Assembly (NCBI GenBank): GCA_001051155.2 | Contig: JYIP02000001.1 | Location: 5,394,001 to 5,458,000 of the forward strand | Direction: 5' to 3' | Origin: Chrysoporthe austroafricana | Taxonomy: Eukaryota > Ascomycota > Sordariomycetes > Diaporthales > Cryphonectriaceae | Length of the DNA stretch: 64,000 nucleotides | In this document: positions 48,690 to 60,446 of the stretch, piece after piece | Position numbering within the stretch: position 1 is the first letter of the stretch | How the letters are laid out: each line of letters opens with the position of its first letter | Position numbers and translations under genes: made by a program | Notes under the pieces: model-generated | What the model saw: the letters and a program-made list of their open reading frames with translations, nothing else | What the model was told of the DNA's origin: nothing | Database searches by the model: none

Positions 48690-49671
48690 TCACGGCTCCG
48701 GTACCACCGCCACCACCCCCCCGGCTCCTGTCTCCGTGGCAGGCTCGACGTCCGGCACCGGGTCGACCGTCTTGACCACCCGCGCAGGGCTCCCGACGGC
48801 CACGCTGAAGTCGGGCACGTCGCGGGTGACGACGCTGCCGGCGCCGATCGTGCAGCCCTTCCCGATGGTGACGCCGGGCATGATGGTCACGTTGCCGCCG
48901 ATCCAGCAGTCGTCGCCGATGGTGACGGGCATCGCGTACTCGACGCCGTCCCGCCGGGACTGGACGCCCACCTCGTGCGTGGCGGCGAAGATGGAGACGA
49001 AGGGCCCGAACATGACCCTGTGGCCGATCCTGACCATGCCGCAGTCGAGGATCACGAGGCTGGGGAAGGACAACATGTCAGCACAGCGCCTCCCTCCCCC
49101 CCTTTCCCTTCCCCTTCTCCCCTTTCAGCCCGCCGCGGCCGGCCCCGGGCGGCGGATGGATGGATAGGTGGATGGGACGGGTCGGGCGACCTACTTGAAG
49201 TTCGAGTAGAAGCCGTCGCCGACCGAGATGTTGCAGCCGTAGTCGATGCTGACCGGGGGCTCGATGAACGGCGTCTTGCCCACGCTGCCCAGGATCCCCC
49301 TGAGCATCGCCTCGCGGTCTGCGGCCAGGGACGCCGGGTCGGCGTCGTCCGGGAAGTGGCTGTTGTACCTGTGCATGAACCTGCGGGCCCGGAAGCGCCC
49401 GTCGACCAGCTCGGGCGCCAGGCAGTCGTACCTGCAGCGACGCCGTCAGATCTGGGGGGCCACGAAAGTGCAGGAGATGGGTGATGGGCGGCGCGGAGGG
49501 GGGGAGGGAGGGACAGCGAGGTCCTCAGGAGGGTGGGAAGAAGGGGGGGGCGGATATCGAGGCCTACAGGACGCCCGAGATCATCTTCTCGTAGTCATCG
49601 CACCACGGCGTGTTCTTGAGAGTCCTCGCGAACTCGATGGTCGCGGGGTCTTTCTCAGTGTTGGCTGGCAT
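48690..49671 (-). CDS. Maltose/galactoside-type O-acetyltransferase (hexapeptide family)
   Basis: Exons 49671-49568, 49431-49195 and 49059-48690 give 236 residues. The N-terminal part (KMISGVLYDCLAPELVDGR, RRFMHRYN) matches the Mac helical domain of sugar O-acetyltransferases. The rest is a left-handed beta-helix with hexapeptide repeats (ISVGDGFY, IGHRVMFGPFVSIFAATHEV, IGDDCWIGGNVTIMPGVTIG, IGAGSVVTRDVP). The His in ATHEV is the expected catalytic base. The enzyme would transfer acetyl from acetyl-CoA to a sugar hydroxyl in the cytosol; the real substrate is not known in fungi. A Pro/Val-rich tail follows the fold. The second intron (49060-49194) is longer than usual at 135 nt. The opposite strand is also open over much of this gene because of GC bias. 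Confidence 0.9.
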
Positions 49672-50968
49672 CTTTCTTATCTTGCCGTGCGCGGTGTGAA
49701 GATGCTGGTGCTGATGCTGAGGGTGGCTTTGAAAAACAGAGGTCAAGACTCGGGGTGATCGACGAGCGGCTTGGATATTCTATCTGGATCGCGCGTTCTG
49801 GGGTCACAGACCTCCGTCATGCAGAGCATGGACCGTCAACTACGAACATCGCTGTCATCATCGGCATCTTGGCCCCGAGCGAGACCAAGTGGACCTGCCT
49901 CAAGCCCAAGGACGGGGCCGTGGCCCATACTTGGGCTTGGCTGCTGACTGTCCTTATTGACTGGCCATGCTGGCCTACCCCTGAATTTCCAAGCCCTAAC
50001 CCTTTTACCCCCCCCCCGGATCAAGAAAAAAAAAAAAGAATTAAAAAGGCGGATCTCAGAGGCTCAGAGATAGCTATATGATGCTACATGCCACTATTCG
50101 CAGACTTAGGAGCCAGAGGAGCCAGGCTTTGTGAGATCCGAGGCATCATGTGTGAACCCAGCCGATCGCAGCAAGCTCAAGAGAGAACCACATTAACTAC
50201 TACTGTGGTACACACTAGGTGGTAGTCCACACGAAGTATGCATATAGTCGTCTCTCCCCCACATCATGGCCGGATGCACCCCAGGGGCCGCAGTACGCAC
50301 AGGGAATGCGTGCCTTGTAAGTAAGAGGAGGTCAATGCGCACAGTGTGTCTTGTTTGACAATTTGGTTTGACCTGTCGCTGAGAGGGCGAGATTGCAAGG
50401 AGAGCAGGGCGCTGCTATAGTCACTCCGAAAGGGTGGCAACGCACCAATGAGACCGCGAGGGTATCTGCTGACCAGGGCATGGAATGTTGCTCCACCCGT
50501 GTAAGCTGTGGGCTGTTATTTTTTTTTGTCAAGAGATGAAGCGAGGACTTGCAAGAGATCATCGCGCTGCTGTGGTTGGACTAGCAAGCTGACGGGTCTG
50601 GGCTATAAAGCATAATGTGTCCCAAACCTCTCCTGCCTTTGTCGTTGGCTCGAGGCTGAGCTGGGAGCTGTGATCGCGGTGTGCAGCCTGCCAATCCCCA
50701 ACCTTCACCAGCCCATCCCGGCGCTCCAGGCATCGATTATACGACAGCCTCATTGGGCTGGGCCGCTTACTCACCAGGGTCTCGCCGTTAGTGAAAAAAA
50801 GGTGTTGTGTTGTGCTGAGTTTGTGTTGTCTGCGGCTTCTGGGCACACCAACCCTTCCTCGCAGGCACCGGAAGCGCACACTTCCACACGCCTCACCAGC
50901 ACAACACTCACCCTTTCCCTCCTTCATACACCCCATCTCTTCTCATCCTGCCTCTGAGGCCCACAGCC
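49672..50968. other. Intergenic region, promoter of Ccc1-like gene
   Basis: About 1.3 kb between diverging genes. A-rich tract at about 50025-50045 and a T9 run at about 50519-50527. No supported gene. No clear iron-responsive GATA-factor site was identified. Confidence 0.55.
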
Positions 50969-52164
50969 ATGTCGGTCCTCTCTGAGACAGCACCCCTTCT
51001 TGCCAACGGCAGCGCCCGCCAGGACGCCCGCAGCGGCGCCGTCGAGCCGCCCGTCGAGCACGCGCCTGCGCCGACTGGCCTGCTGCGACCTGGCTCCCTC
51101 AGACGCCCGACCATGAAGACTGGCGCCTACGCCCATGATGTCGAGTCCAGCTCGCACAACGAGCACCACTCCAACAACGGCGACATGATTCGCGACATCA
51201 CCATTGGTTTTGCCGATGGCCTCACCGTCCCCTTCGCCCTGACTGCTGGCCTCTCCTCCCTGGGAAGCACCAAACTCGTCGTCATAGGAGGCCTCGCCGA
51301 GTTGTTCTCTGGTAGTACGTACTCTGCGAGCATACCTGACCCCCCTTGACGGTGCTTCGAGACCAGAGACCCAAGGTCTGAGGGCTAGAGGGGTGGCGCC
51401 AGCCATTGGGCCACGTCTCAAGGCCCGTCTCTCTTTCCCTTCCACGCAGCTACTGACGCCCAGCCGCAATCTAGTGATCAGCATGGGTCTGGGAGCGTAC
51501 CTGGCCGCTGCCACCGAGCGCCAGCAGTGGGAGGCCGAGTACGAGCGTGAGTCCTGGGAGGTCGACCACTGCTTCGACCGCGAGCGCGAGGAGATCTTTG
51601 AGATCTTCGACAAGTACGGCATCTCGCGCGACGGCGCCCGCGGCGTCGTCGACGAGCTCTGCGTCACCACCCCCAAGGGCAAGGAGCGCTGGGTCCAATT
51701 CATGATGGACTTCGAGCTCCAGCTGCAGGAGCCGGACACCAGCGCCGCCTGGAAGTCCGCCGTCACCATGGGCCTGGCTTACTTCGTCGGCGGCCTCGTG
51801 CCCATGGTCCCCTACTTCGTCATGGACCGCGCCCAGCAGGCCCTGTTCGTGAGCATCGCCATCACCGTCGTGATCCTCCTGCTGTTCGGATACGTCAAGA
51901 GCTGGTACGTGTTCACCCAGCCTCCCGAGTGCAATCTCAATATGCCTTCCCCTTTCCCCACCAACTCCAAACCGAGCGGACCTGCTTCGCCCCCTCAGGT
52001 TTTTTCTATCCCCAGTCGCTAATAAGGTCCTGAATAGGGTCACTATCCGCACCAACAAGGCTGGCGTCTGGGGTGCCCTGCAGACGCTGCTGATTGGCGC
52101 CGCCGCCGCGGCCACGAGCTATGTCATCGTGCGGCTCCTGGATTCTGGTGATGGTCAACCCTGA
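50969..52164 (+). CDS. CCC1: Ccc1/VIT1-family vacuolar iron/manganese transporter
   Basis: Exons 50969-51314, 51475-51904 and 52038-52164 give 300 residues. After a soluble N-terminus come the family blocks DITIGFADGLTVPFALTAGL, GGLAELFSG and MISMGLGAYLAA. A Glu-rich cytosolic helical part (EYERESWEVDHCFDREREEI) follows, which is the metal-binding domain in VIT1. Two helices (AYFVGGLVPMVPYFV, AITVVILLLFGYVKSW) and a final one (GALQTLLIGAAAAATSYVIV) complete five membrane spans. The protein moves Fe2+ and Mn2+ from cytosol into the vacuole and protects against iron excess. The first intron is long (160 nt) for this window, and its acceptor, CTAG, is followed directly by TG ATC, restoring the frame. 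Confidence 0.92.
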
Positions 52165-52822
52165 GGGCGCGCAGGAGTTTCGCGGGTGATTACCACGGCC
52201 GGGGCATGATGCGGAACGGAGGCGTTTGGAGTTTTATGGATGGATGCGCGTCCCGCGCTGGCTTGCTTTTATCAACCCCAGAAGGGAGGGAAAAGCTCTC
52301 GGCGTTCTCACCAGCAGGCAGAGTCATTGCCTGCTTAGGTTTCGTAATTCGGTACTGGCATTGACCCAACAATCAAAGTTGGGGACGGATATTTGTCGAT
52401 ATTTTGTTCCTCCGTGGTGGCTGTGCCGCACTACAACATTTCAGCCCTGGTGCATTTCAGCCCGGGTGGAGCCCACGCCGAAGGATCACTCAGCCGCAGT
52501 CAGCAAAACACCTGCATCGCAGCCGAGACTCGACCGTGTATGGAGGCGCGACCCGTGTTGGCCGCTCTGCAGTGGAGCGTTTGAAACCCCCGGTCCCAAC
52601 AGGCCGCTGACGATATCTCTCCATGTGTTTCGTAGGTTGGTCGCCCGCTCCTCCTCCCCTCCCCTCCGCCCGGCTTGTAAATTTATGCTCTCTTCCTCCC
52701 ATGCCATGTATGTTCCAGCCGTGACCTGTTCTCGCCCGCAAGACTTCGAGGCGAACTGGCGGCACGCGTCGGTGTCGGTGTGACTCACCACTGCGGAAAC
52801 GTTCTGAGCCTCCCTTCTCGCC
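52165..52822. other. Intergenic region
   Basis: About 0.65 kb between two plus-strand genes. No supported gene. Confidence 0.6.
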
Positions 52823-54462
52823 ATGGCCTTCGCTGTCAACGTCTCCTGGGAGGCTCCGCCTCCGTCGATGCTGCAGTTCAGCGCCTGTGAGCCCATCGCT
52901 GCCTTCGTATCCTACATGTATCGGGACTACGCGGACAACGCCACGGCGGACCCTTTTGCAGGAGTGACGACCGAGACGGCATTGAACTACGTGATGTCCC
53001 TCGTGCCGGACAACTGGACGCAGCCTACTTCTGCGGAAGCGATGGCCTGGTATATAAGCATGGATGAGGGCGATTATGATTACAACTACACCTCAATGGT
53101 CGAATATGCCATCGGGAGTTGCAACTCCACCATCTGCCCGTACCTGAAGTGGGATGGCGATGCGGATCTGAGTGGCATCGGGGTGAGTTCCAGCCAGCAT
53201 ACACCGAGCACCCGCGCGTCCTCTCACAAGTTGCGCTAACATCACGAGTCTCACGATAGATGATGATCTCGTACTATATGGCCGCAGTCTTCGTCACTGT
53301 CTACTACATCGTGCTGGCCCCGGAGGTGTGCCAGGCCTTCGGACAGTCGTTCGGCTTCTCATGGGGCCGGTACTCAGAGTTCGTCGCCGGCTTCGAGGAG
53401 TCCCTCCAGGGCTTCCTGGACGCCATGCTCCTCTTCACCATCTCGATGCTCATCGCGGCCGTGACCCGCTACGGCTCCATCATCCTGCACCCGGACAAGA
53501 CGTACTCCCTCTTCAACCTGCTGGACTGCGTCTTCCTCTCGACCTTCTCCATCTTCCCGGGCTTCGTCCTGCAGTCCCTGTCGCACGAGCTCCGGCGGCG
53601 GCGGATCCGGCTGTTCCTCTGGTTCCTGGTCATGGTGTTCGCCATCACGGTCGACGTGCTCTACAACCTGCGGTACCTCAGCATCTTCTCCAACGAGGCG
53701 AACCTCGAGAACTTCGCGAGCCAGGGCTCCGAGGGCGCCCAGAGCATCTGGCTGCTGCAGTGCCAGGACTGGACGCTCCTGAACTCCCTGCAGACCGCCC
53801 TCAAGGCGGGACACGTCTTCATGATCTTCAACTGCTCCTGGTGGATCTACTACGTCGTCGCCAGCCTCGGCGGCCGCAACTACCGCCATGTCTTCGAGCG
53901 GCGCGCGGGCTTCTGGCGCGTCTGGGAGAAGGTCCGCCTCTGGCTGCGCCTCGGCAACGGCCTCGTCTGCATCGCCATCATGTGGACCTTCCTCGGCCTC
54001 TTCACCGTCTACCGCCACGACGTCCTCGTCAAGTCCGGCGGCACTGACGGCGACAACGAGTGGACCTTCGGCCAGGTCCTGGCCCTCGTCACCTGGATCC
54101 CGGTCGGGATCGACCTGGTGGTTGTGTATATCTGTAAGTTAGGCCCCGCCTACTTCTTCGACCTTCGTCCTCTTTCATCTTGCTTTGAACAAGTGCCGAT
54201 CGCTAGCGCTTTCGTATGTCTGTCACCTTTGGTATACCTTAGGCTAACGACTACGTGATTAGATGGCGCCAAAGAGGGCCTCGCAGGGAAGATGTCCAGG
54301 AAGTACGAGGTCGTCAGCAGGAGCCAGCAGGAGCTGGTCCGAGAAGGCGTCAAGTATGAGCAGCCTCAGCCCGACGACAGGGACCGTATGGAAGAACACC
54401 TTTTCCAGAACAGGAGATGGCCCAAGCCGCTGGAAAAGTCAGAATCCTGGCTGGACACGTAA
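52823..54462 (+). CDS. Seven-helix membrane protein with glycosylatable N-terminus, receptor-like
   Basis: Exons 52823-53182, 53260-54133 and 54263-54462 give 477 residues. The first 120 residues lack a signal peptide but carry five N-glycosylation sequons (N6, N39, N64, N88, N101) and three Cys. Seven hydrophobic spans follow at about 121-141, 171-190, 203-226, 236-256, 302-322, 352-371 and 389-411, then a polar tail of 66 residues. Basic clusters (HELRRRRIR between spans 3 and 4; RNYRHVFERR and KVRLWLR between 5 and 6) fall on the side predicted to be cytosolic if the N-terminus is outside. This is the topology of G-protein-coupled receptors. I do not recognise a specific family, and no classical receptor motif is evident, so the function stays open. 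Intron 1 separates the ectodomain exactly from the membrane part. It is convergent with the esterase gene. Confidence 0.85.
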
Positions 54463-54781
54463 GGGGATGTCCCGCTCTGGCTGGGTGGCGGCTAGGGGTA
54501 GCGATGGTTTCTTCGTTGCTCAGTAGGCAGTGCGTAGTGATGTTGTTTGAGACAAGGCTCTGTATACCCGATCTACATTTTTCATACTAGGACGATAGGC
54601 ATCTTCAAGGCAGCGTAGGGTTACGTTTCAATGTTTTATATATGAATTCATGATCTCTGAAGACCCATTTGTTTATATATATGTTCTAGCAAGCAGAAGT
54701 GGCTAGATGTGAAGGCGACCCATCGGTCCAGGAGAAATAGTGTGTGAAGATGCTGAGGGGGGCCATTCCCATAGCAGCAGA
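54463..54781. other. Intergenic region between convergent genes
   Basis: About 320 bp, AT-rich, containing the two 3' flanks (for example TTTATATATATG near 54672). No gene. Confidence 0.6.
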
Positions 54782-56656
54782 CTAGACCAGCCCTTGCACC
54801 ATGGCCTGCTGCCACCATGGACACCTGTCGTTGTCCATATCATCCTGTGTGGTCAGAAGGCCGGTGGACGCAAACTTCACGACCGTAGAGTTGCTGCCGT
54901 AGACAGGAAACTCGAGCGCCGGCCCGGCAGGGCTATCATTGGGGTTCCCCGTCATGACGAAGCCCACGATATAATCCTGGAGCGCATATGCCAGCGCGGC
55001 ATTCACCGGGTAGCCGTCGTCGAGCGTGGTGGTGTCGCCATCGAACCAAGTATCTGCACAAATCATCCGTGTTAGCATTTCATTCCCATAAGTGATTCTC
55101 AAGGAAAATCAGGTTCGACTGCTGACAGCTTGTATCCTCAGCGTGGTAGCCCGGCGGGACCGCGAAGAGGTAATTGTAAGTTTCGTTGTCGAAGGCCTGC
55201 GCGAGGAACCGCGTGGAGCAGCTGAACTCGGCGTCGCTGGCGATCTGGACCGCGCGGAGGAACTCGCTGGCGTAGTCGGAGGACGGGTACAGGACGTCCA
55301 GGATGTACGTCAGCGTCTCGTTGGAGGCCTGCGGGAACGTGGCCACGAGTTCCGCCAGCACCGCCGCCGCGGTCGTGATGTTGGTCGACATGAACGTGGC
55401 GGCCTCGAGGGAGTTGTGCGCCGGCATCACCTGCACGCCGCGGCTGAACCGGCCCTCGTAGAGCAGCACCTGCGGCAGCGCGGGGACGTAGGTGCCGTCG
55501 GGCGCCGGGCCGAAGTTGAAGTTGCCCTGCTGCGCCGCGAGCACGGTGTAGAAGTTGATGTCGTGCAGCTGGTCCTCGTCCAGGGCGGCCAGCTCCGCCG
55601 CGGACGCGACGGTGGCCCCCGTGTACGCCGACGCCTCCGCGAGCGTCTTCTCGTACCCTGCCGTCAGGTTCATGGTCGACTGGAACGCCGGCGACTGGAC
55701 GACGGCCCGCGCGAAGGGCAGCGTGGTGTTGCCGCCGTACGAGGTGATGTGGTGCAGTGTGCTCGCGGCGCCGGCGCTCTCGCCCGCGACGGTGACGCGG
55801 GCGGCGTCCCCGCCGAAGAGGCCGACGTACTTCTGGACCCACTCGAAGGCGACGCGCTGGTCGTACAGGCCCAGGTTCGGCGTGACATCGCCGCCGCCGA
55901 GCCAGCCGAACATGCCCAGGCGGTAGTTGATCGCCACCACGATCATGCCCTCGCCGCCGTTTAGGGTCGAGCGGGAGATGAGGCCGGCGGGGGTCGAGTC
56001 GGCGGTCTTGGAGCCGGAGACGAAACCGCCTCCGTGTATCCAGATGAGAACGGGGGCTAGAAGGGCGTCAGTCACTACTGTCCCAGGAAGCTTGAGGGGG
56101 GGAGTGGCTTCAGAGGGGTCTGACAGACCTTTGGAGGAAGCATTGCCATTAAATACGCTTGTTGGCACATATAGGTCGAGCACTAGACATGCCTCCGTCT
56201 GCCCAGCTTCAGCGTACAGGTACTCCTCTAGCAGCGCGAGCGTTACATTATCCGCCTCAGCCTCCTCTTTGAGGACCCATGACGGAGCAGCTTGGTGGCA
56301 TATCAGATCGGTTGATCCGTTGTTGACCGTCGAGCTGTTGCCAGTTGGCAGAGAAACCTGTTGAAACCGCAAGTCGCCGGTGGGCTGCTCAGCGTAAGGG
56401 ATGTTGCTGAAGATGTAATATTCGCCGGTCACCTGGGAGACGCATTAGCCGTCCAGCACTTTTTGAAGCTCGATATTTTTATAATTAGGGCAAATACATT
56501 TTCAGTCGCTGTGTGCACTTCATAACCAAGGTCGACGGACGGTGTGTCGTCTTGCCTTGGCCCCACGCAACGTTTATGGGGAGAGGCCAGGGACTGAGAT
56601 GTAGTCCCTGCTAGGAGGATGAGAGATATGGCTGAGGGGGATATTCTCGCGTGCAT
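54782..56656 (-). CDS. Secreted type-B carboxylesterase
   Basis: Exons 56656-56498, 56432-55127 and 55053-54782 give 578 residues. The ATG at 56656 starts a signal peptide (ISPSAISLILLAGTTSQSLA). The alpha/beta-hydrolase core has NIPYAEQPTGDLRF, the oxyanion-hole IWIHGGGFVSG and the nucleophile elbow GESAGAAS. The catalytic-His region is GYHAEDTSYTWF, which is created by joining exons 2 and 3 at an atypical GTCAGC donor. Many N-glycosylation sequons support secretion. Family members hydrolyse carboxylic esters of plant, fungal or xenobiotic origin; the substrate cannot be told. An in-frame extension upstream of the ATG has only a TTG start. The first intron removes 65 nt between TATEN and VTGEYY. 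Confidence 0.9.
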
Positions 56657-58979
56657 TATGATTATTATGGTTTTTTGCAATATAAAGGACGGTTCTCAGG
56701 GCACCGTAAATGATCTGAACCAGGTCGAGGATGGATCGAGAACAGGCCGTCTATTTCTACTGTTGCCGGTCCAGGGCTGTTTATATAACAGAGTCGCAAC
56801 GGAGTCGCTCCGTAGACCTCCATACCGTCCGCTGCTGCCTTCGCCCACAAACCGACAGGTGGAGTGCGAGGCAGCATCTCGAGTCAAGGATTAGAGAGGA
56901 GGAATCTAATTTAGTCTCAGCCCTGGCAGGTGGGTGGATCCAGTTCGCAGGTCGGTGTAAAAGCCGGGCTGGCCTATTGCCTATATGCATTGAACCACAC
57001 CCCTGACTTAATTACACGACAAGTCTATGTACGGCCCAATGCCGCGAGCTGCCCTTCCCAAAGAGCGAGGCAGGACTTAAATCGGCATCTGGCTTTTTGG
57101 TACTGTTGCTACACTCTCTTCGTGGCGGAGATATGTGCGGCTCCGGGTTTCGCACGGGGGTGTAACCTACTGGGGCTGCGTACAGGTATGCTCTTGAAGT
57201 GGACATGCTCCATTTGCGCAGACAACGCGGCTGAGGCGGAGCACGCATGGAATTATCAAAGGATTCTTCCGATGCATTGACCATGGACACGCAGAGGGAA
57301 GGTCGCCTACAGCATCCCATGAATTCATTTCCTGTAAAGAATATATCAGAGCCATATAGCCCAAAGTCCAGCGCAAGTCCAGTCAAATGCTTGCTCATGG
57401 GCTGTAAAGTGTCGCCGGTCCTCGGTAATAAGTCGTTTTGCGACCGCACTGCTTGGGGGTCCATAGGGTGATCCAGGGGTTTATCCAAGATGTACCCGTG
57501 GGAGGAGGGGATATCGTAATCCTCAGGATGACTATACCTTATGTCCGTAGTGTTGGTGAAGGCTGATCAAGGTGGGTAAAGTGATCAGCAGCTAAAAGCG
57601 TAAACGATCTGAACCCGAGAGCGCCCGTCGTTCTCGGTTATGACCGTCGTTATCGTTTTTGGGCCCAGACTCACCCGAGAGATGCGATCAATCGGTCTAC
57701 TAAATAGTATATTTTCACCATAACACCATTAGAACTTGTAAAAAGGACTCGCGAGGGGCCTACGGCTGTGTAGAACTCTATGGGTCTTCGTGAGAAACCT
57801 CGGCTCTCTTCATAAGAGGATTTCCCTTGTCGGTGTATCGACTGCTATTGAGTGATGCTGAGCATTTCAACCACGTACTGCTCAGACTTTACATTCTGAT
57901 GATATTTCATGTTTGCAGACGGTGTATGCAGATATCTTTCGGCCCCCTTTGAGGCTTCGTTGGACATAAAACTCTGCTGGAGTTTCCTGCGAAGATCTGT
58001 GTATGCATTTCAAAAGAGCAAAATGATGTTGGTCCTCGGATTTCAGGGCCTCGTGTAAGCCACTCGTCTTGGATGATTCTGATTTATTACGCCAGTCTTG
58101 CCTCGAAGAATTGCTGGGCTTTAAGGGCCTTGTTCTCCTATCTATCCCATGTCATTGTGAGTCTCTCACCCATTGCAGCTTCAACAAAGGGGTCATGTCT
58201 TTCACAAAAGTATTTATCCCATATCAATCCAGCCTCAGTTTGTCAGACTAGCCCACAAGTTTGAGCTCCTGTCTACGCGAGTGGAGAAAGGTGCACATGA
58301 TGACAGATCAACAGATGTACAGTTTTGATAAATGATTAGAGGGAGGTCATGTACAAGGGTAAATGACATTGATGTGAATGAGGCATGGCGCCATCCTGCC
58401 TATGCAAGTATTCTCTGAAAGAGTCGGGATAGCCTCAATTGGACAGCCTTTCATTGGATCTCCTTTAGTAAGGTGATCGATACCCTTCTTTCACTCAGGG
58501 CAACCTCCTGTGTGCCTGTAATATGACCTAACATAGGCTGTGAGGCTTGTCTTCACACCTGCGGATGCTAGGCCTTATTCATTGAAGCTCTCAATCCTAT
58601 GCTGGCATGCTTTATTCTGTGCCTGTTGGAGCCCCATTGGAAGGAAGCGCCTTCAGGACTGGTGAGCATGGTGAACAACGCGGCCTCTTTGGGCGCGAGA
58701 GACGAGGATAGGGATTCTTCCATCCCAAGCTCGCAGGAAGTGCCAGTACAGGCTGCCTCCAACTGCTTCTAATCCTGCTTTTCTGCCTGCAAACACATTT
58801 TAGGGGTCAGGGTTTTTCGTCGCCTGCTGGGAAAACACGCTTTCCCCAAGCTGTTTCCAGATATCTCTGCAGACTGCAGACATCCAGCAACCTCTCAACC
58901 TGGTCGTCAGCTCGCAGCCTATCTTCTCTCCCCCCTTCTCTCCCGTTTCGAACCTAGCAAGCAATCGAACGCGAACAAG
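56657..58979. other. Intergenic region, no supported gene
   Basis: About 2.3 kb between the esterase and the SET-domain gene. It is more AT-rich than the coding regions. One minus-strand frame at 57012-57488 is open for over 150 codons but was not accepted (see rejected items). Nothing else coherent was seen. Confidence 0.55.
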
Positions 58980-60338
58980 ATGAACGGCAACGGACAGCAG
59001 GGTGTCGGTCTTGGTGGGCCAGCCTCACCACAAGGTGAGACTTGACGTTTTCGACAGCTGGTGGCTTCCTAGACATAATTGACCGTCCGCGTATCAGATC
59101 ATCCTCACCCCCTCATCGAGGTGCGCCCAGCCGGCCACATGGGCCTGGGTGTCTTTACCACGTGCGACATCCTTCGAGGCACCCGCCTTCTCGACGAAGC
59201 CCCGATCTTTACGTTTTCCGTCAAGCCTCCCCCTGCCCACCCCGGTGAAGGCTCTGCCGAGGGCTCTGGCGGAGACCCCAGTGGAGTCGACAAGGAAGCC
59301 GCCGTCCAGGAGAACGTGATGAGATTCTGCGAGGCGCTGCTGTCCCAGGGCCTGCTAGAGGGCAAGCTGAGCCAGATGGAGGAGCTCTCGTACAAGCAGT
59401 CCGTGTTCGAGAGCGGGCGGCTGCGGGGCATGGTGACGCGCTTCTTCGAGGAGCGGCTCAACCCCAGGCTCACGGACGGCGGCCTGCACGGGGACCTCCT
59501 GGCGTACAACGTGCAGCGCTTCTCGCGGCTCTTCGCCATCCGGCTGCTCTGCCAGTTCCGCCCGGAGCGCGGCGCCACCCCCGGCGCCGCGCCCGCCGGC
59601 GAGGGCGTCTACCCCATGCTGGCGCGCATCAACCACTCGTGCGCGCCCAACGCCTGGCGCGACTACCACCCCGGGAACGGGCGCGCGACCGTCCACGCGC
59701 TGCGCGACCTGCGCCGCGGCGAGCAGGTCTTCGTCTCCTACTGCGAGGTCCTGCGCCGCACGCGCGCCGAGCGCCGCGCCGAGCTGTGGCGCGCCAACGC
59801 CATCGCCGACTGCGACTGCCGCCTGTGCCGCGACCCGTCCAGCGACCCGCTCCAGGCCCAGCTGTACGAGCTGTACTGGGGCGCCTTCTACCGCACCTTC
59901 CCGGGGCTGCGCGGCGTGGTGCGCGAGCCCGGGGGCATCAGGGTGGCGCGCGACGACGCCGAGGCCCTCGAGATGGCCAGGGCCGTCGTCCAGCTGCTGC
60001 TGAATCCCCTCATCAACGCCGAGTCGAGGGTGCTCTGTGATACGTTCGTCCACTCCCTTGCCCTCCTCCCTGACCCTGTTCAATACCCCCCCCCCCAAAA
60101 CCTCCCACAAGAACCTAAGGGGAACATGATAGCCCGGGCTGACTATTAGCCCGACAGGTATCGCATCTGCGGTGTACTCTGCGAGCGCCTTAGAGATCTC
60201 GACGGCGCCATCGAAGCTAGTGCGCGGGAGACGCGGCTGCATCTGATCATGAGGGGCACGGACAGCCCCGACTTCCAGAGCTCAGATGCGCGCTTCATGA
60301 AGTTGCAGAGGGACCGCGCCAGCCGGCAGCAAACCTGA
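58980..60338 (+). CDS. SET-domain protein, SMYD-like lysine methyltransferase without MYND finger
   Basis: Exons 58980-59034, 59098-60043 and 60158-60338 give 393 residues. The SET-N part reads GHMGLGVFTTCDILRGTRLL. A helical insert follows, and then SET-C with RINHSCAPNA, the TVHALRDLRRGEQVFVSY block and a post-SET CDCRLC that would bind zinc with an upstream Cys. RINHSCxPN and the final Tyr of VSY are the cofactor-binding and catalytic residues of the fold. No MYND finger was found in the insert. The role is protein-lysine methylation with S-adenosylmethionine; substrates are unknown. The second intron has a GTTCGT donor and carries a C11 run and an in-frame stop, so it must be spliced. Extreme GC content creates long false frames on other strands here. 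Confidence 0.87.
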
Positions 60339-60400
60339 GCGATGACCAGAGTCACAGGTGCGGCTCAGAATCGCTGCCGCAGGAGACCTGGGACGAAAAG

Positions 60401-60446
<46 letters not shown>

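Noticed and set aside
48663..49484. 273-codon plus-strand frame over the acetyltransferase gene
   Set aside because: It crosses exons and introns of a clear minus-strand gene and has shadow-like composition.
57012..57566. Minus-strand frame of about 185 codons, first ATG at 57464
   Set aside because: Part of it reads protein-like (GLALDFGLYGSDIFFTGNEF), but there is no upstream ATG exon, no clear family and no splice support. It could be a gene relic; a protein search would decide.
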